From positions 38,554 to 102,553 of the forward strand of contig NZ_PXZO01000057.1 of NCBI RefSeq assembly GCF_003013475.1: 64,000 nucleotides of DNA, read 5' to 3'. Source of the DNA: Brevibacillus porteri. GTDB taxonomy: Bacteria; Bacillota; Bacilli; Brevibacillales; Brevibacillaceae. Below, piece after piece: positions 8,547 through 16,622 of the stretch. The position numbers and the translations under genes are program-made. The stretch's first letter is position 1. Every line of letters starts with the position of its first letter. The notes beneath the pieces are model-generated. The model did not search any database and was not told the DNA's origin. It saw only the letters and a list, made by a program, of their open reading frames with translations.

Positions 8547-10535
8547 TTATAGAAGTGCTTCTGCAATTTCATCGACGATATTGTTGATGGCAATCGGGCC
8601 GTAATAGGCGATCCACACGGTTGTGTTTACCTCGTACACCTTATCTTCCTTGGCTGCTTTTAGCCCTTTCCAAATGGAGCTGTTTTTGTACTCGTCCGTT
8701 AATGCTTGATTCGCTTTGTCCGTTACGACAAATAGGTGATCGGCATTTACCTCTGGCAACACCTCCAGAGAAATCATCGTAGCTGTATCTGATTTATCCA
8801 TCGCTGGTTGGGGAGGAGTCAGTCCCAAATCGGAATACAAGATAGCAGCCGTACGGTGTTCAACTGTGTGCAGTCGAATGGCATTGTCACGAGGACGAAT
8901 AAGTGCGACGGACTCACCCTTGAGCTTGGTTGCGAATTCTGCTTTCAATTTGTTCGTTTTCTCTTGGTAGTCTTTTACGATTTGCTCAGCTTGTTGTTCT
9001 TTTTCGAGAATTTTTCCGAAGGTAATCAGCGTCTCTCTCCAGTCTTCATTCCGGTCAAACATGATGGTTGGAGCGATTTTGTTCAAATTATCATAGATTT
9101 TATCTTGAAACTCCGTGCATATGATCAAGTCAGGCTCCATAGCAACTACCGCTTCTGAATTGGGCTCGTCTTTTGTTCCGAGTACGTGAACATCTTTTAG
9201 CTTGTCCATGAGATACTCTGGAAACTTCGAACCGTCCCCCGTTGTAATGACACTACCTGCAGGCAGCTCGCCCAAGGCAATCATTTGATCTGCGTATTGC
9301 GTATCCAGCACAGCGATTCTGACTGGTTTAAAATCAAGCGTCAGCTCGCCTTTCATGTGCTTGATTGTACGCGTATCGCTTTTCTTCACTTCTTGATTCG
9401 CGCTAGATTGCGTGGTATTCAACTGTGTCGCCACCTGATTCGAAGCGCCTGCTGCTGCGTTCCCCGAATTGCTAGTATTCGTACCGCCGCCTGAGCAGGC
9501 TCCCAGCAGCAAGGTAAGGCTCAGCATCAGGTTCAGTGCCAGCATCGCTTTTGTACTCTTATACATCGGTACGGCTCCTCCATCTCTTGATCGCAGGTGA
9601 TTTTGATTTTCATTTTCAATGTGATCATTATATTTCCACAGCTTTTGACCAGCAATGGAATATCGCGACAAGAGTAATGGACTTTGGCGACGAATTTCCG
9701 ATGTCAGCGGATTTTCCTTATACATAGAAGGGGAGAAGCCTGTATATTTTTTAAAGATACGACTGAAATAATAGCTGTCTGTATAACCTACTGATTCCGC
9801 TACCTCTTTTAGTCCCAAATTCGTTTGACGCAGTAGTTCCTGCGCTTTTTGAATGCGCACCTGGATCAGATAGTCGATAGGGCCGACCGCTAGCTGGGCT
9901 TTAAAGGTGCGTTGCAAAGATCGGGAGCTGCAGTTTAAGAGCGCGGAAAGATCATCGAGTGTGAACGTCTCTGCGTAATGCTCCTCGATATACCTGACGG
10001 CCTGAACGACCAAATTCGGTACCGTTACCCCGATTCCTTGCGACTGCATCTGTGCCATTAGCTCACATACGAGTTGATAAAGCAGGGCCTTGGCTCGCAG
10101 CTTGTCCAGGTTGCCGTTCTGATTCCACACTTGCTGCATACGTGAAATCGCGACAAATACATTTGCCTGATGCATGGGGGCTAATCCGTATTGGATGTGA
10201 AAAGGTTGTGTTTTCTCCAGTAAACGTAACAACTCCTGCCGACAAGGCAACGGTAAATGAGCTTTGTACAAAATCAGATAGTATTCCAGCTCATCCTTTA
10301 TTTCCTCGATATCCACGTAAGTACCTTTGCCAGCATGGGCCATATAGCAATTCTTGATAGCATGTACATTCCCGTCTAGACGAATCAGACCACTGCCTCT
10401 CACCGAAAATAGAAAGGCACTAGCCGGCAATTGATAGGATCGCAGCTGCTCTCCGGCTCGCATGACGATATGCCGTACATCATGTAATCGTACACTTGCC
10501 TGATTCCATAGAAAAATATGATCATCCACGTTCAT
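8547..10535 (-). CDS. AraC-family regulator read in frame into a siderophore-binding lipoprotein
   Basis: Open frame of 662 codons with two modules. Residues 1 to about 285 form an AraC-type regulator: an N-terminal cupin-like sensor region, then two helix-turn-helix motifs (FTLDDLSALLNCSSRSLQRTFK and the VAESVGYTDSYYFSRIFKKYTGFSP block). Residues 324-662 form a complete lipoprotein: Met324, a signal sequence, lipobox LLGAC with Cys347, a Ser/Asn-rich linker, and a FhuD/FeuA-type Fe(III)-siderophore-binding domain ending in IAYYGPIAINNIVDEIAEALL. The linker (286-323) reads like translated intergenic DNA. B. subtilis Btr is a genuine HTH-SBP fusion, but Btr has no lipobox. Here an internal ATG at 9566 has its own GGAGGAG and a Fur-like box upstream, so two products are possible. 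No permease or ATPase gene is adjacent. Confidence 0.85.
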   Translation of the reverse strand: MNVDDHIFLWNQASVRLHDVRHIVMRAGEQLRSYQLPASAFLFSVRGSGLIRLDGNVHAIKNCYMAHAGKGTYVDIEEIKDELEYYLILYKAHLPLPCRQELLRLLEKTQPFHIQYGLAPMHQANVFVAISRMQQVWNQNGNLDKLRAKALLYQLVCELMAQMQSQGIGVTVPNLVVQAVRYIEEHYAETFTLDDLSALLNCSSRSLQRTFKAQLAVGPIDYLIQVRIQKAQELLRQTNLGLKEVAESVGYTDSYYFSRIFKKYTGFSPSMYKENPLTSEIRRQSPLLLSRYSIAGQKLWKYNDHIENENQNHLRSRDGGAVPMYKSTKAMLALNLMLSLTLLLGACSGGGTNTSNSGNAAAGASNQVATQLNTTQSSANQEVKKSDTRTIKHMKGELTLDFKPVRIAVLDTQYADQMIALGELPAGSVITTGDGSKFPEYLMDKLKDVHVLGTKDEPNSEAVVAMEPDLIICTEFQDKIYDNLNKIAPTIMFDRNEDWRETLITFGKILEKEQQAEQIVKDYQEKTNKLKAEFATKLKGESVALIRPRDNAIRLHTVEHRTAAILYSDLGLTPPQPAMDKSDTATMISLEVLPEVNADHLFVVTDKANQALTDEYKNSSIWKGLKAAKEDKVYEVNTTVWIAYYGPIAINNIVDEIAEALL
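9564..9580 (-). promoter_or_regulatory. Internal ribosome site and start of the lipoprotein module
   Basis: GGAGGAG (ending at 9574) followed 7 nt later by ATG (9566-9564), in the same frame as the upstream AraC module. Initiation here would give a 339-aa lipoprotein beginning MYKSTKAML with a normal signal peptide and lipobox. Confidence 0.7.
9604..9618. promoter_or_regulatory. Fur-box-like site inside the AraC/SBP reading frame
   Basis: TGATTTTCATTTTCA matches the 7-1-7 Fur consensus TGATAATNATTATCA at 12 of 15 positions. It lies 38 bp upstream of the internal ATG of the lipoprotein module, where an iron-repressed promoter would be expected. Confidence 0.5.
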
Positions 10536-10590
10536 TGTCCCACACTCAACTCCTTGATAGCCCTCCCATCGTTCTTCTTTTCATTCTATT

Positions 10591-10605
10591 TGATAACCAT
10601 TCTCA
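10591..10605. promoter_or_regulatory. Fur box upstream of the AraC/SBP gene
   Basis: TGATAACCATTCTCA matches TGATAATNATTATCA at 13 of 15 positions and lies 55 bp upstream of the start at 10535, in the 99-bp gap after bioC. It implies iron-dependent repression of the AraC/SBP transcript. Confidence 0.75.
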
Positions 10606-10634
10606 TTTCTATAACGAAAATCATAGAAAGCACA

Positions 10635-11453
10635 CTACCTCGATGAAACCGCGCGAACGTAAATCACTTCGTAGGAGACAGGGATGCCCGTTTCTCTTTT
10701 ATACGTCTGCTCATAGTAACGAATCATTTCTGCAAGGAGTTTTCTGCGTCCCAGACCGCTCCCTTGCTCCATACTTGCACTGGCGCCCACTGCTTTCACG
10801 GCATGCAAGAAATCCCGTACACCTGGGTAAGTTAGCCGCTCATATTTCCTCATCACCTCTATATCCGTAAACCCTGCTTGCTCCAATAGCTCGTGCCAAT
10901 CACGTGCAGAGTGAAACTCCAAGCCATGGCGCACTCCCTTTTCCCCCAAAATCGCATGAGCATTCGCAAACGAATCATGCAGCTCCCAAAACGTATCGGG
11001 TCCAAATGTTGAAAAAACCAAAGGTGCTCCGGGCTTCAGGATTATTCCCAATCCTTTTAGCGTATGCGCTGGCTTGGCAAACCACTGAAAACACGCTCCT
11101 GAAACTATCAAATCCTTTGACTTCGCCTGTTGTTCCCAAACCCATTCTTCGGCATCGGCTTGAGAAAATGAACAAATCAGGCCATGCTGTTCCAGATTGT
11201 TCTTCGCCTGCTCCAACATGCCCGATGCAATCTCTACCACTTCGTAATGGGCAGCAGAAAAATGGCTGCGAATGACGCGGGTTAATCCCCCTGTCCCACA
11301 GCCAATCTCTAGAATGTTTCGCACCTCGTTCTCGTTCGTTATTTCTGTAACTATTTGACTCAAATGATTGGCCATCTTCTTTTGTACGAGTGCGTATTTT
11401 TCGTATGAGACAGCCTTCTCACTAAATCGGCTGCTGATTGCTCTCTTCTGCAA
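10635..11453 (-). CDS. bioC: Malonyl-ACP O-methyltransferase
   Basis: A 272-aa SAM-dependent methyltransferase. Motif I is LEIGCGTGGLTRV at about residues 47-59, and the N-terminal RFSEKAVSYEKYALVQ segment is typical of BioC. BioC methylates malonyl-ACP so that the fatty-acid synthase can build the pimeloyl chain for biotin. It is the last gene of the bio operon, overlapping bioH by 32 bp. Together with BioH it implies the E. coli-type pimelate route, not the BioI/BioW route of B. subtilis. Confidence 0.93.
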   Translation of the reverse strand: MQKRAISSRFSEKAVSYEKYALVQKKMANHLSQIVTEITNENEVRNILEIGCGTGGLTRVIRSHFSAAHYEVVEIASGMLEQAKNNLEQHGLICSFSQADAEEWVWEQQAKSKDLIVSGACFQWFAKPAHTLKGLGIILKPGAPLVFSTFGPDTFWELHDSFANAHAILGEKGVRHGLEFHSARDWHELLEQAGFTDIEVMRKYERLTYPGVRDFLHAVKAVGASASMEQGSGLGRRKLLAEMIRYYEQTYKRETGIPVSYEVIYVRAVSSR

Positions 11454-12159
11454 GCTGCTCCACCATCCTCTTTAGCGAATCTCCTACAACCTCCGGAACA
11501 AATACATGCGGGGCATGACCACAGTCAGGAATTTGCACGAAACGGGCACCTGCAAGGCTACTCGCCAGTTCTTCTCCGGCTGTGAGCGAACAGATAGCAT
11601 CCTCCCTACCATGAATAACGAGAGTGGGAGTAGTCAGCGAAGACAGGAACGGGCGGCAATCCTCTTCTTCTAAATAGGTCAAGCCCGCGATCAACGCTGC
11701 CGTACTCCACTTCTGGCTGTCCACCCCCACGTGCAAGCCTATTTGCTTACGCTCTCCTGGTGTTAGCATCTGTTCAACAAATGCGTCCATCACCCGCTCC
11801 CGTGCTATGGAAAGCTGTCTTTTCATCCTTTGCAAAACAACAGGATGCCATCCTTTGCGAAGGTCATGCTGTTCACAGGTAAAGCGTGCTGTGGTGCCGA
11901 TCAAAACAAGTCCTGAGACCGGGTACTGGGCAGCGAGGCGTATGCCGAGCATCCCTCCCATGGACCACCCCACTACAATTAGCTCCTGGTCCAAAAGAGA
12001 ACGGACTTCCTCTTCTACTCTCTCGTAAAATTGCAAGGAATCAGTGACGTCCGAATAAGTAGGTGTGATGTGCTGATAGGAAGGAAATTGGGAGCGAACT
12101 GCATCCCAGCTGCAATCTGGCATTCCCCACCCGGTTAGCCACAGCATCACTTTTCTCAC
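11422..12159 (-). CDS. bioH: Pimeloyl-ACP methyl ester esterase (alpha/beta hydrolase)
   Basis: A 245-aa alpha/beta hydrolase with nucleophile Ser66 in VVGWSMGG, acid in HGREDAI and histidine in CGHAPHVF. Between bioC and bioF it should remove the methyl ester that BioC adds, releasing pimeloyl-ACP for BioF. The start is GTG with AAAGGAGGG upstream and overlaps the bioF stop by 4 bp (GTGA). Sequence divergence among BioH-type esterases is large, so the name rests on operon context as well as the triad. Confidence 0.85.
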   Translation of the reverse strand: MRKVMLWLTGWGMPDCSWDAVRSQFPSYQHITPTYSDVTDSLQFYERVEEEVRSLLDQELIVVGWSMGGMLGIRLAAQYPVSGLVLIGTTARFTCEQHDLRKGWHPVVLQRMKRQLSIARERVMDAFVEQMLTPGERKQIGLHVGVDSQKWSTAALIAGLTYLEEEDCRPFLSSLTTPTLVIHGREDAICSLTAGEELASSLAGARFVQIPDCGHAPHVFVPEVVGDSLKRMVEQLAEESNQQPI

Positions 12160-13355
12160 GATATCGTCCCTCCTTTATGAAGCTCGTTCCTGATTTCGCT
12201 CACTTGCTCGCAAGCCCACTCTAGCTCTTCGCGCGTATGAGCAGCCATCACTGTAAAACGGATACGGGCGGTTCCCTCTGGTACGGTAGGCGGTCGAATC
12301 GCCACTGCTGCAATCCCCCGTTGCCGAAGCCTTTTGCTGAATTGCAATGTCCACTCATTCTCTCCTAACGTGAGCGGGATGATTGGCGTATCTTCTTCGT
12401 CTACGGTAAACCCGCGGGAGCGAAGCAACTGGCGAAACACGAGCGCATTCTGCCTCACCGCTTTTCTTCGCCAAGACTCTGTTTGTACCAAAGACAACGC
12501 CGCCAGATTCGAGCCGATCACAGCAGGGGGCAGGGCTGTCGAATACACCAGCGAGCGCGCTTTTGTCATCAAGTAACGAATGATGATCTCATCTGCGCAT
12601 ACGTATGCCCCATAAACACCAAATGCCTTGCTAAAGGTTCCCATCAAAACATCGACTTGTCCGGCAATGCCCAGCTCGTGGCACAAGCCCTGCCCTTCTT
12701 CACCACGCACTCCCCCCGCATGGGCTTCGTCAACCATCAGCATGGCATCGTAACGATCTCGCAGTTGTACCAATTCAAGTAGGGGAGCTTTATCACCGTC
12801 CATAGAGAATATGCTGTCCGTGACAATCCACTTCCGTCTTGCACCATGGTGCTTTTTTAGCAAAAACTCCAGATGGTCCATATCGTTATGTCTGTACCGA
12901 AAATGCTCCGCCCGACTGAGCACGATCCCATCGACGATGCTGGCGTGATTCAACCGATCACTAAAAACAGCGTCGCCTCTTCCGGCTAGCGCTGCAATTA
13001 CCCCTGTATTTGCCTGATAGCCGTTTGCAAAGACAAGCGCCCCTTCTCTCTCCTTCCACAGCGCCAATTGTTGTTCCAGCACGTTATATAATGCGTAGTT
13101 GCCATGGACGAGACGAGAGGCAGTTCCTCCTGCCCCCCACTCCTCTGCTGCCTTCTTGCCAGCTTCCACGATTCGTTGATCATGGGCCAAGCCCAAATAG
13201 TTGTTCGATGACAGGTTTAATAACGGTTTCCCTTCGACTTGAATCCACGTGCCTGCGCGATCACTGGCTGACTCTACGGTGTTCCATTCTCTAGTCAGCG
13301 ATTGTTTGCGCAACGAATCATATTCTTCTTCCAGCCATGTGTAGCGTTTATTCAT
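12156..13355 (-). CDS. bioF: 8-amino-7-oxononanoate synthase
   Basis: PLP-dependent alpha-oxoamine synthase, 399 aa, joining pimeloyl-ACP (or -CoA) and alanine. The PLP lysine is in GTFSKAFGVYGAYV; LSSNNYLGLA and MVDEAHAGG are conserved substrate and cofactor motifs. It lies 15 bp downstream of bioB and overlaps bioH. Family members that make 2-amino-3-ketobutyrate look similar, but the bio operon settles the role. Confidence 0.96.
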   Translation of the reverse strand: MNKRYTWLEEEYDSLRKQSLTREWNTVESASDRAGTWIQVEGKPLLNLSSNNYLGLAHDQRIVEAGKKAAEEWGAGGTASRLVHGNYALYNVLEQQLALWKEREGALVFANGYQANTGVIAALAGRGDAVFSDRLNHASIVDGIVLSRAEHFRYRHNDMDHLEFLLKKHHGARRKWIVTDSIFSMDGDKAPLLELVQLRDRYDAMLMVDEAHAGGVRGEEGQGLCHELGIAGQVDVLMGTFSKAFGVYGAYVCADEIIIRYLMTKARSLVYSTALPPAVIGSNLAALSLVQTESWRRKAVRQNALVFRQLLRSRGFTVDEEDTPIIPLTLGENEWTLQFSKRLRQRGIAAVAIRPPTVPEGTARIRFTVMAAHTREELEWACEQVSEIRNELHKGGTIS

Positions 13356-13370
13356 AACTGACCTACTGTC

Positions 13371-14366
13371 CTACAGCGCACACAGCTCGATTTCAAACCC
13401 GAGGTCTTCAATCATCTGATGGTCTGTCGTGATTTCCTGCCCGGGCGTCGTCAAATAGTCGCCCACGAACAATGAGTTAGCCGCATACAAGGAGAGCGGC
13501 TGCAACGTGCGCAAATTCACTTCGCGACCACCCGCAACGCGAATTTCTTTATCTGGGCAAATAAATCGGAACAAGGCGAGAACTCGAAGAGCCTTCATTG
13601 CCGGAGTGCGTCCTTTATCCTCCAACGGGGTTCCGGGAATCGCATTTAAAAAATTGATCGGGATGGAATCTGCGTCGAGATTGCGCAGGGCAAATGCCAT
13701 TTCGACGATCTCTTCATCGCTCTCCCCCATGCCGATGATCACACCTGCGCAGGGCGACATCCCTGCTCTTTTCACGGTATCGACTGTCTGTACACGCTGA
13801 TCGTATGTGTGCGTTGTCGTAATCGCTTCGTAATGATTGCGACTCGTGTTGAGATTATGGTTGTAGCGGTGAACACCTGAATCTTTTAAGCGCGTTGCTT
13901 GTTCGTCGCTTAATATCCCAAGGCACGCACAAATTTTCAGCGGCATCGTCTCGCGGATTTCTTTGACTGCCTCGATGACCTGGCCCAGCTCTCTTTCTGT
14001 GGGACCACGTCCTGAGGCGACAATACAGTATGTACCTGCTTTTCGATTCATGGCTTCTCGCGCACCTGCGAGCAATGTCTCCTTATCCAGCATCGTGTAC
14101 TTGGATACGGGAGCATTCGAAACAATCGACTGCGAGCAGTAACCGCAATCCTCCGGGCATAGGCCGCTCTTGGCGTTGATGATCATGTTCAGTTTGACCT
14201 TTTTTCCGAAAAAGTGCTTTCTGACACGAAAAGCTTCGTTCATGACCAGCAGCAGCTCATCATCAGGCGCTTGCAATACCTTCATTGCCTCTTCCTGTGT
14301 AAACTCTTCTTTCTTGATTGCTTTGCTTGCGTACTCCTTCCAATCCAGACAGGCGCTTTGCTTCAT
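13371..14366 (-). CDS. bioB: Biotin synthase
   Basis: Radical SAM enzyme of 331 aa that inserts sulfur into dethiobiotin. The [4Fe-4S] cysteines are Cys70, Cys74 and Cys77 in GLCPEDCGYCSQS. The ligands of the second cluster are in the usual blocks (CIVASGRGP, CACLGIL) and YNHNLNTS is conserved. It is close to Bacillus BioB throughout and lies between bioD and bioF. Confidence 0.98.
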   Translation of the reverse strand: MKQSACLDWKEYASKAIKKEEFTQEEAMKVLQAPDDELLLVMNEAFRVRKHFFGKKVKLNMIINAKSGLCPEDCGYCSQSIVSNAPVSKYTMLDKETLLAGAREAMNRKAGTYCIVASGRGPTERELGQVIEAVKEIRETMPLKICACLGILSDEQATRLKDSGVHRYNHNLNTSRNHYEAITTTHTYDQRVQTVDTVKRAGMSPCAGVIIGMGESDEEIVEMAFALRNLDADSIPINFLNAIPGTPLEDKGRTPAMKALRVLALFRFICPDKEIRVAGGREVNLRTLQPLSLYAANSLFVGDYLTTPGQEITTDHQMIEDLGFEIELCAL

Positions 14367-14386
14367 TTTCTCGTCTCCTCTTTCTA

Positions 14387-15115
14387 TTATTTAAGGCTCC
14401 ACTGGCACAACTGGCCGATGTCTACACATTCTTGGATCAGCTGCGTCAACTGCTGGCGCTCTAACGGTTGGTCTATCCATGGAAGTACGCCCCATACAGG
14501 AACTCCCCCGTAGCTCTCGATCATGCTCGCGTTTGTTTTGACACTCTCATCGGTGACACCAGCAGAGTTGTTTTGATTCAGGATGACACCTACAACCTCG
14601 ATCCCGAGTTCCCGTGCATACCAAACGGACAAGAGCGTATGGTTAATCGTACCGAGTCCAGCCCGCGCCACGATGAGCATAGGCAGATTCAGTCGAGCAG
14701 CAAGATCCGCCATCGTTTCGGTTGGAGTCAATGGCACAATCAGACCACCAGCTCCTTCGACAAGGAGTGCCGGATAACGTTCCATCAGGGGTCGCCCGCA
14801 AGCGATTACTTCCTCCATGGTCAAGCTTTTCCCCTCTGCTTCCGCAGCCAGAGACGGGGTAAGCGGTGCCTCAAAACAGAGCGGGGCTATCTCCTCACAC
14901 GCATCAGGCACTCCACTCCACGCTCTCAAGTGCATAGCGTCACTGCCCTCATCATGTGCTCGTGCTCCTGACTGGACTGGCTTCCAAACCCCTATGTCCA
15001 CTCCTGTTTCACGCAACACGGATGCGATTCCGGCAGTCACAACCGTTTTGCCTACCCCTGTATCTGTTCCTGTGATGAACAATCCGGAAAAGGGTCGATC
15101 AGTCACATCAATCAC
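14387..15115 (-). CDS. bioD: ATP-dependent dethiobiotin synthetase
   Basis: A 242-aa P-loop enzyme (FITGTDTGVGKTVV near the N-terminus) that closes the ureido ring of 7,8-diaminopelargonic acid using CO2 and ATP. KPVQSGA and VEGAGGLIVPL are the conserved substrate-binding motifs. Its start overlaps the bioA stop by 4 bp, indicating translational coupling. Confidence 0.97.
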   Translation of the reverse strand: MIDVTDRPFSGLFITGTDTGVGKTVVTAGIASVLRETGVDIGVWKPVQSGARAHDEGSDAMHLRAWSGVPDACEEIAPLCFEAPLTPSLAAEAEGKSLTMEEVIACGRPLMERYPALLVEGAGGLIVPLTPTETMADLAARLNLPMLIVARAGLGTINHTLLSVWYARELGIEVVGVILNQNNSAGVTDESVKTNASMIESYGGVPVWGVLPWIDQPLERQQLTQLIQECVDIGQLCQWSLK

Positions 15116-16470
15116 TCCTCCGTTTCACCTGTCGTTACATCCTGAATCGATTCCGTCAAAATCCGAACCATGTCAGCCAATTCTTCAGGTGTAGATACAA
15201 GCGGTGGGATAAAAACGATGACGTTGCCCAATGGTCGTGTCAGAAGACCTTTTTCTCTCGCTATCTGACAGACACGCAAACCGATCCGCTCATTCCAGTG
15301 ATAGGGCTCCTTGGTCTCTTTATCCCGAACCAGCTCGATTCCCGCCATCAAGCCTTTTTGCCGGATATCTCCTACATGAGGCAGGTCGCGAAGTGGCTCC
15401 AGTAATTGATCCAGATTGATTGCTTTTTGTGCTACCTGTTCAACGACTCCGCGCTCCTCCATCAGCCGCAGGTTGGCGAGAGCAACTGCACAGCCAAGTG
15501 GATTTCCCGTGAACGAATGTCCGTGAAAGAAGGTTTTCTGTTCCTCATAGTCGGCGAAAAAGGCATCATAAATCTGCTCGGTTACTAAGGTAGCCGCTAC
15601 TGGCAAATACCCTCCCGTGAGCCCTTTTGCGACCGCCATGATGTCTGGCACGACCCCATCATGCTCACAAGCGAACATTTTGCCCGTGCGTCCAAATCCT
15701 GTCGCTACTTCGTCTGCGATTAGCAATACATCATAGGCGCGCAACAGCTCCGCGATTTTTTTCAAGCAACCGTCCGGCATGATAATCATGCCGCTTGCTC
15801 CCTGCACGACAGGCTCCACGATCATCGCCGCAATCTCATGAGCTCTTTCCTTCAACAAACTTTCCAGACTGCTCAATGTGGCCTGAACGGCTGCTTCTTC
15901 GCCACCCTGTCGGTATGGATAAGGGTATGGAATGACATGTGGAGAAAAGAGCAGGGGTTTGTAGACCTGATGATAGAGCGGAATGGCTCCCACACTGGTA
16001 GCTCCAATCGTATCCCCGTGATAGGCATTGTTCATTGTGATAAACGAATACTTGCCAGTCTGCCCGCGATTTTGCCAGTATTGGAACGCCATTTTCAATG
16101 AGATTTCGACTGCCGTTGCCCCGTTGTCAGAGTAAAAGACTTTGCTCAGTCCTTCTGGAGCGAGGTTGATCAGCTTTTCCGCTAATAGAATGGATGGGAC
16201 ATTTGCCATGCCGAGCAAAGTAGAATGGGCAATCTGGTCGAGCTGTTCCGTGATCGCCTGATTCAGCTCGGGAACGTTGTGACCGTGGACATTCAACCAC
16301 ACGGAGGAAAAACCGTCGTAGTAAGCCTTGCCGTTCACATCGAACAGCTTGATCCCTTCTCCTCTCGCAATAATCAGTGGCTCCTGTGCGACGTAGTCTT
16401 TCATTTGGGTGAAGGGATGCCAAACGTATTGCTTGTTTTTGGCAGAAAGCTCTGCATAATTATTTAACAA
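15112..16470 (-). CDS. bioA: Diaminopelargonic acid aminotransferase (possibly lysine-dependent, BioK-like)
   Basis: Class III PLP aminotransferase; PLP lysine in AVAKGLTGGYLP, with VWHPFTQMKDY and GFSSVWLNVHGH near the N-terminus. The sequence follows B. subtilis BioK/BioA closely, so lysine rather than SAM may be the amino donor; this is inferred. First gene of the operon. The longest frame starts at ATG 16494, but that ATG sits inside a BirA half-site about 10 nt from the predicted transcript start. The TTG at 16470 is preferred: AAGGTTGTGAT, a 9/11 match to the full Shine-Dalgarno, lies at ideal spacing. From TTG the protein is 452 aa. Confidence 0.93.
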   Translation of the reverse strand: MLNNYAELSAKNKQYVWHPFTQMKDYVAQEPLIIARGEGIKLFDVNGKAYYDGFSSVWLNVHGHNVPELNQAITEQLDQIAHSTLLGMANVPSILLAEKLINLAPEGLSKVFYSDNGATAVEISLKMAFQYWQNRGQTGKYSFITMNNAYHGDTIGATSVGAIPLYHQVYKPLLFSPHVIPYPYPYRQGGEEAAVQATLSSLESLLKERAHEIAAMIVEPVVQGASGMIIMPDGCLKKIAELLRAYDVLLIADEVATGFGRTGKMFACEHDGVVPDIMAVAKGLTGGYLPVAATLVTEQIYDAFFADYEEQKTFFHGHSFTGNPLGCAVALANLRLMEERGVVEQVAQKAINLDQLLEPLRDLPHVGDIRQKGLMAGIELVRDKETKEPYHWNERIGLRVCQIAREKGLLTRPLGNVIVFIPPLVSTPEELADMVRILTESIQDVTTGETEE

Positions 16471-16485
16471 CCAAATCACAACCTT

Positions 16486-16528
16486 GGTTAACATATATTT
16501 GTTAACCGTTATTTTAAAACGGTTAACC
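16486..16528. promoter_or_regulatory. BirA operator of the bio operon (three half-sites)
   Basis: Plus-strand half-sites are GGTTAACA (16486-16493), TGTTAACC (16500-16507) and GGTTAACC (16521-16528). The outer pair TTGTTAACC...GGTTAACC has a 13-bp spacer and resembles the known BirA operator; the inner pair is a perfect 8-bp inverted repeat with a 6-bp spacer sharing the middle half-site. The operator overlaps the -10 region and the first bases of the transcript. Confidence 0.85.
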
Positions 16529-16539
16529 TATTTTAGCAA
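16511..16539 (-). promoter_or_regulatory. Sigma-A promoter of the bio operon
   Basis: -35 TTGCTA (16534-16539), 17-bp spacer, -10 TAAAAT (16511-16516). BirA half-sites lie in the spacer and just downstream, the classic arrangement for repression by biotinyl-AMP-bound BirA. Confidence 0.75.
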
Positions 16540-16570
16540 AGCTTTTTTCTTCGACATGGAAAAAAGAAAA

Positions 16571-16607
16571 AAGGTCAAGCTCCTCTTTTTTAGAGAAGCT
16601 TGACCTT
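16571..16607 (-). terminator. Terminator after the SLH/NAGPA gene
   Basis: Eleven-base-pair perfect stem AAGGTCAAGCT/AGCTTGACCTT followed by T-rich sequence on the minus strand. It isolates the gene ending at 16623 from the bio promoter. Confidence 0.9.
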
Positions 16608-16622
16608 TTTCTACTGTCATTC

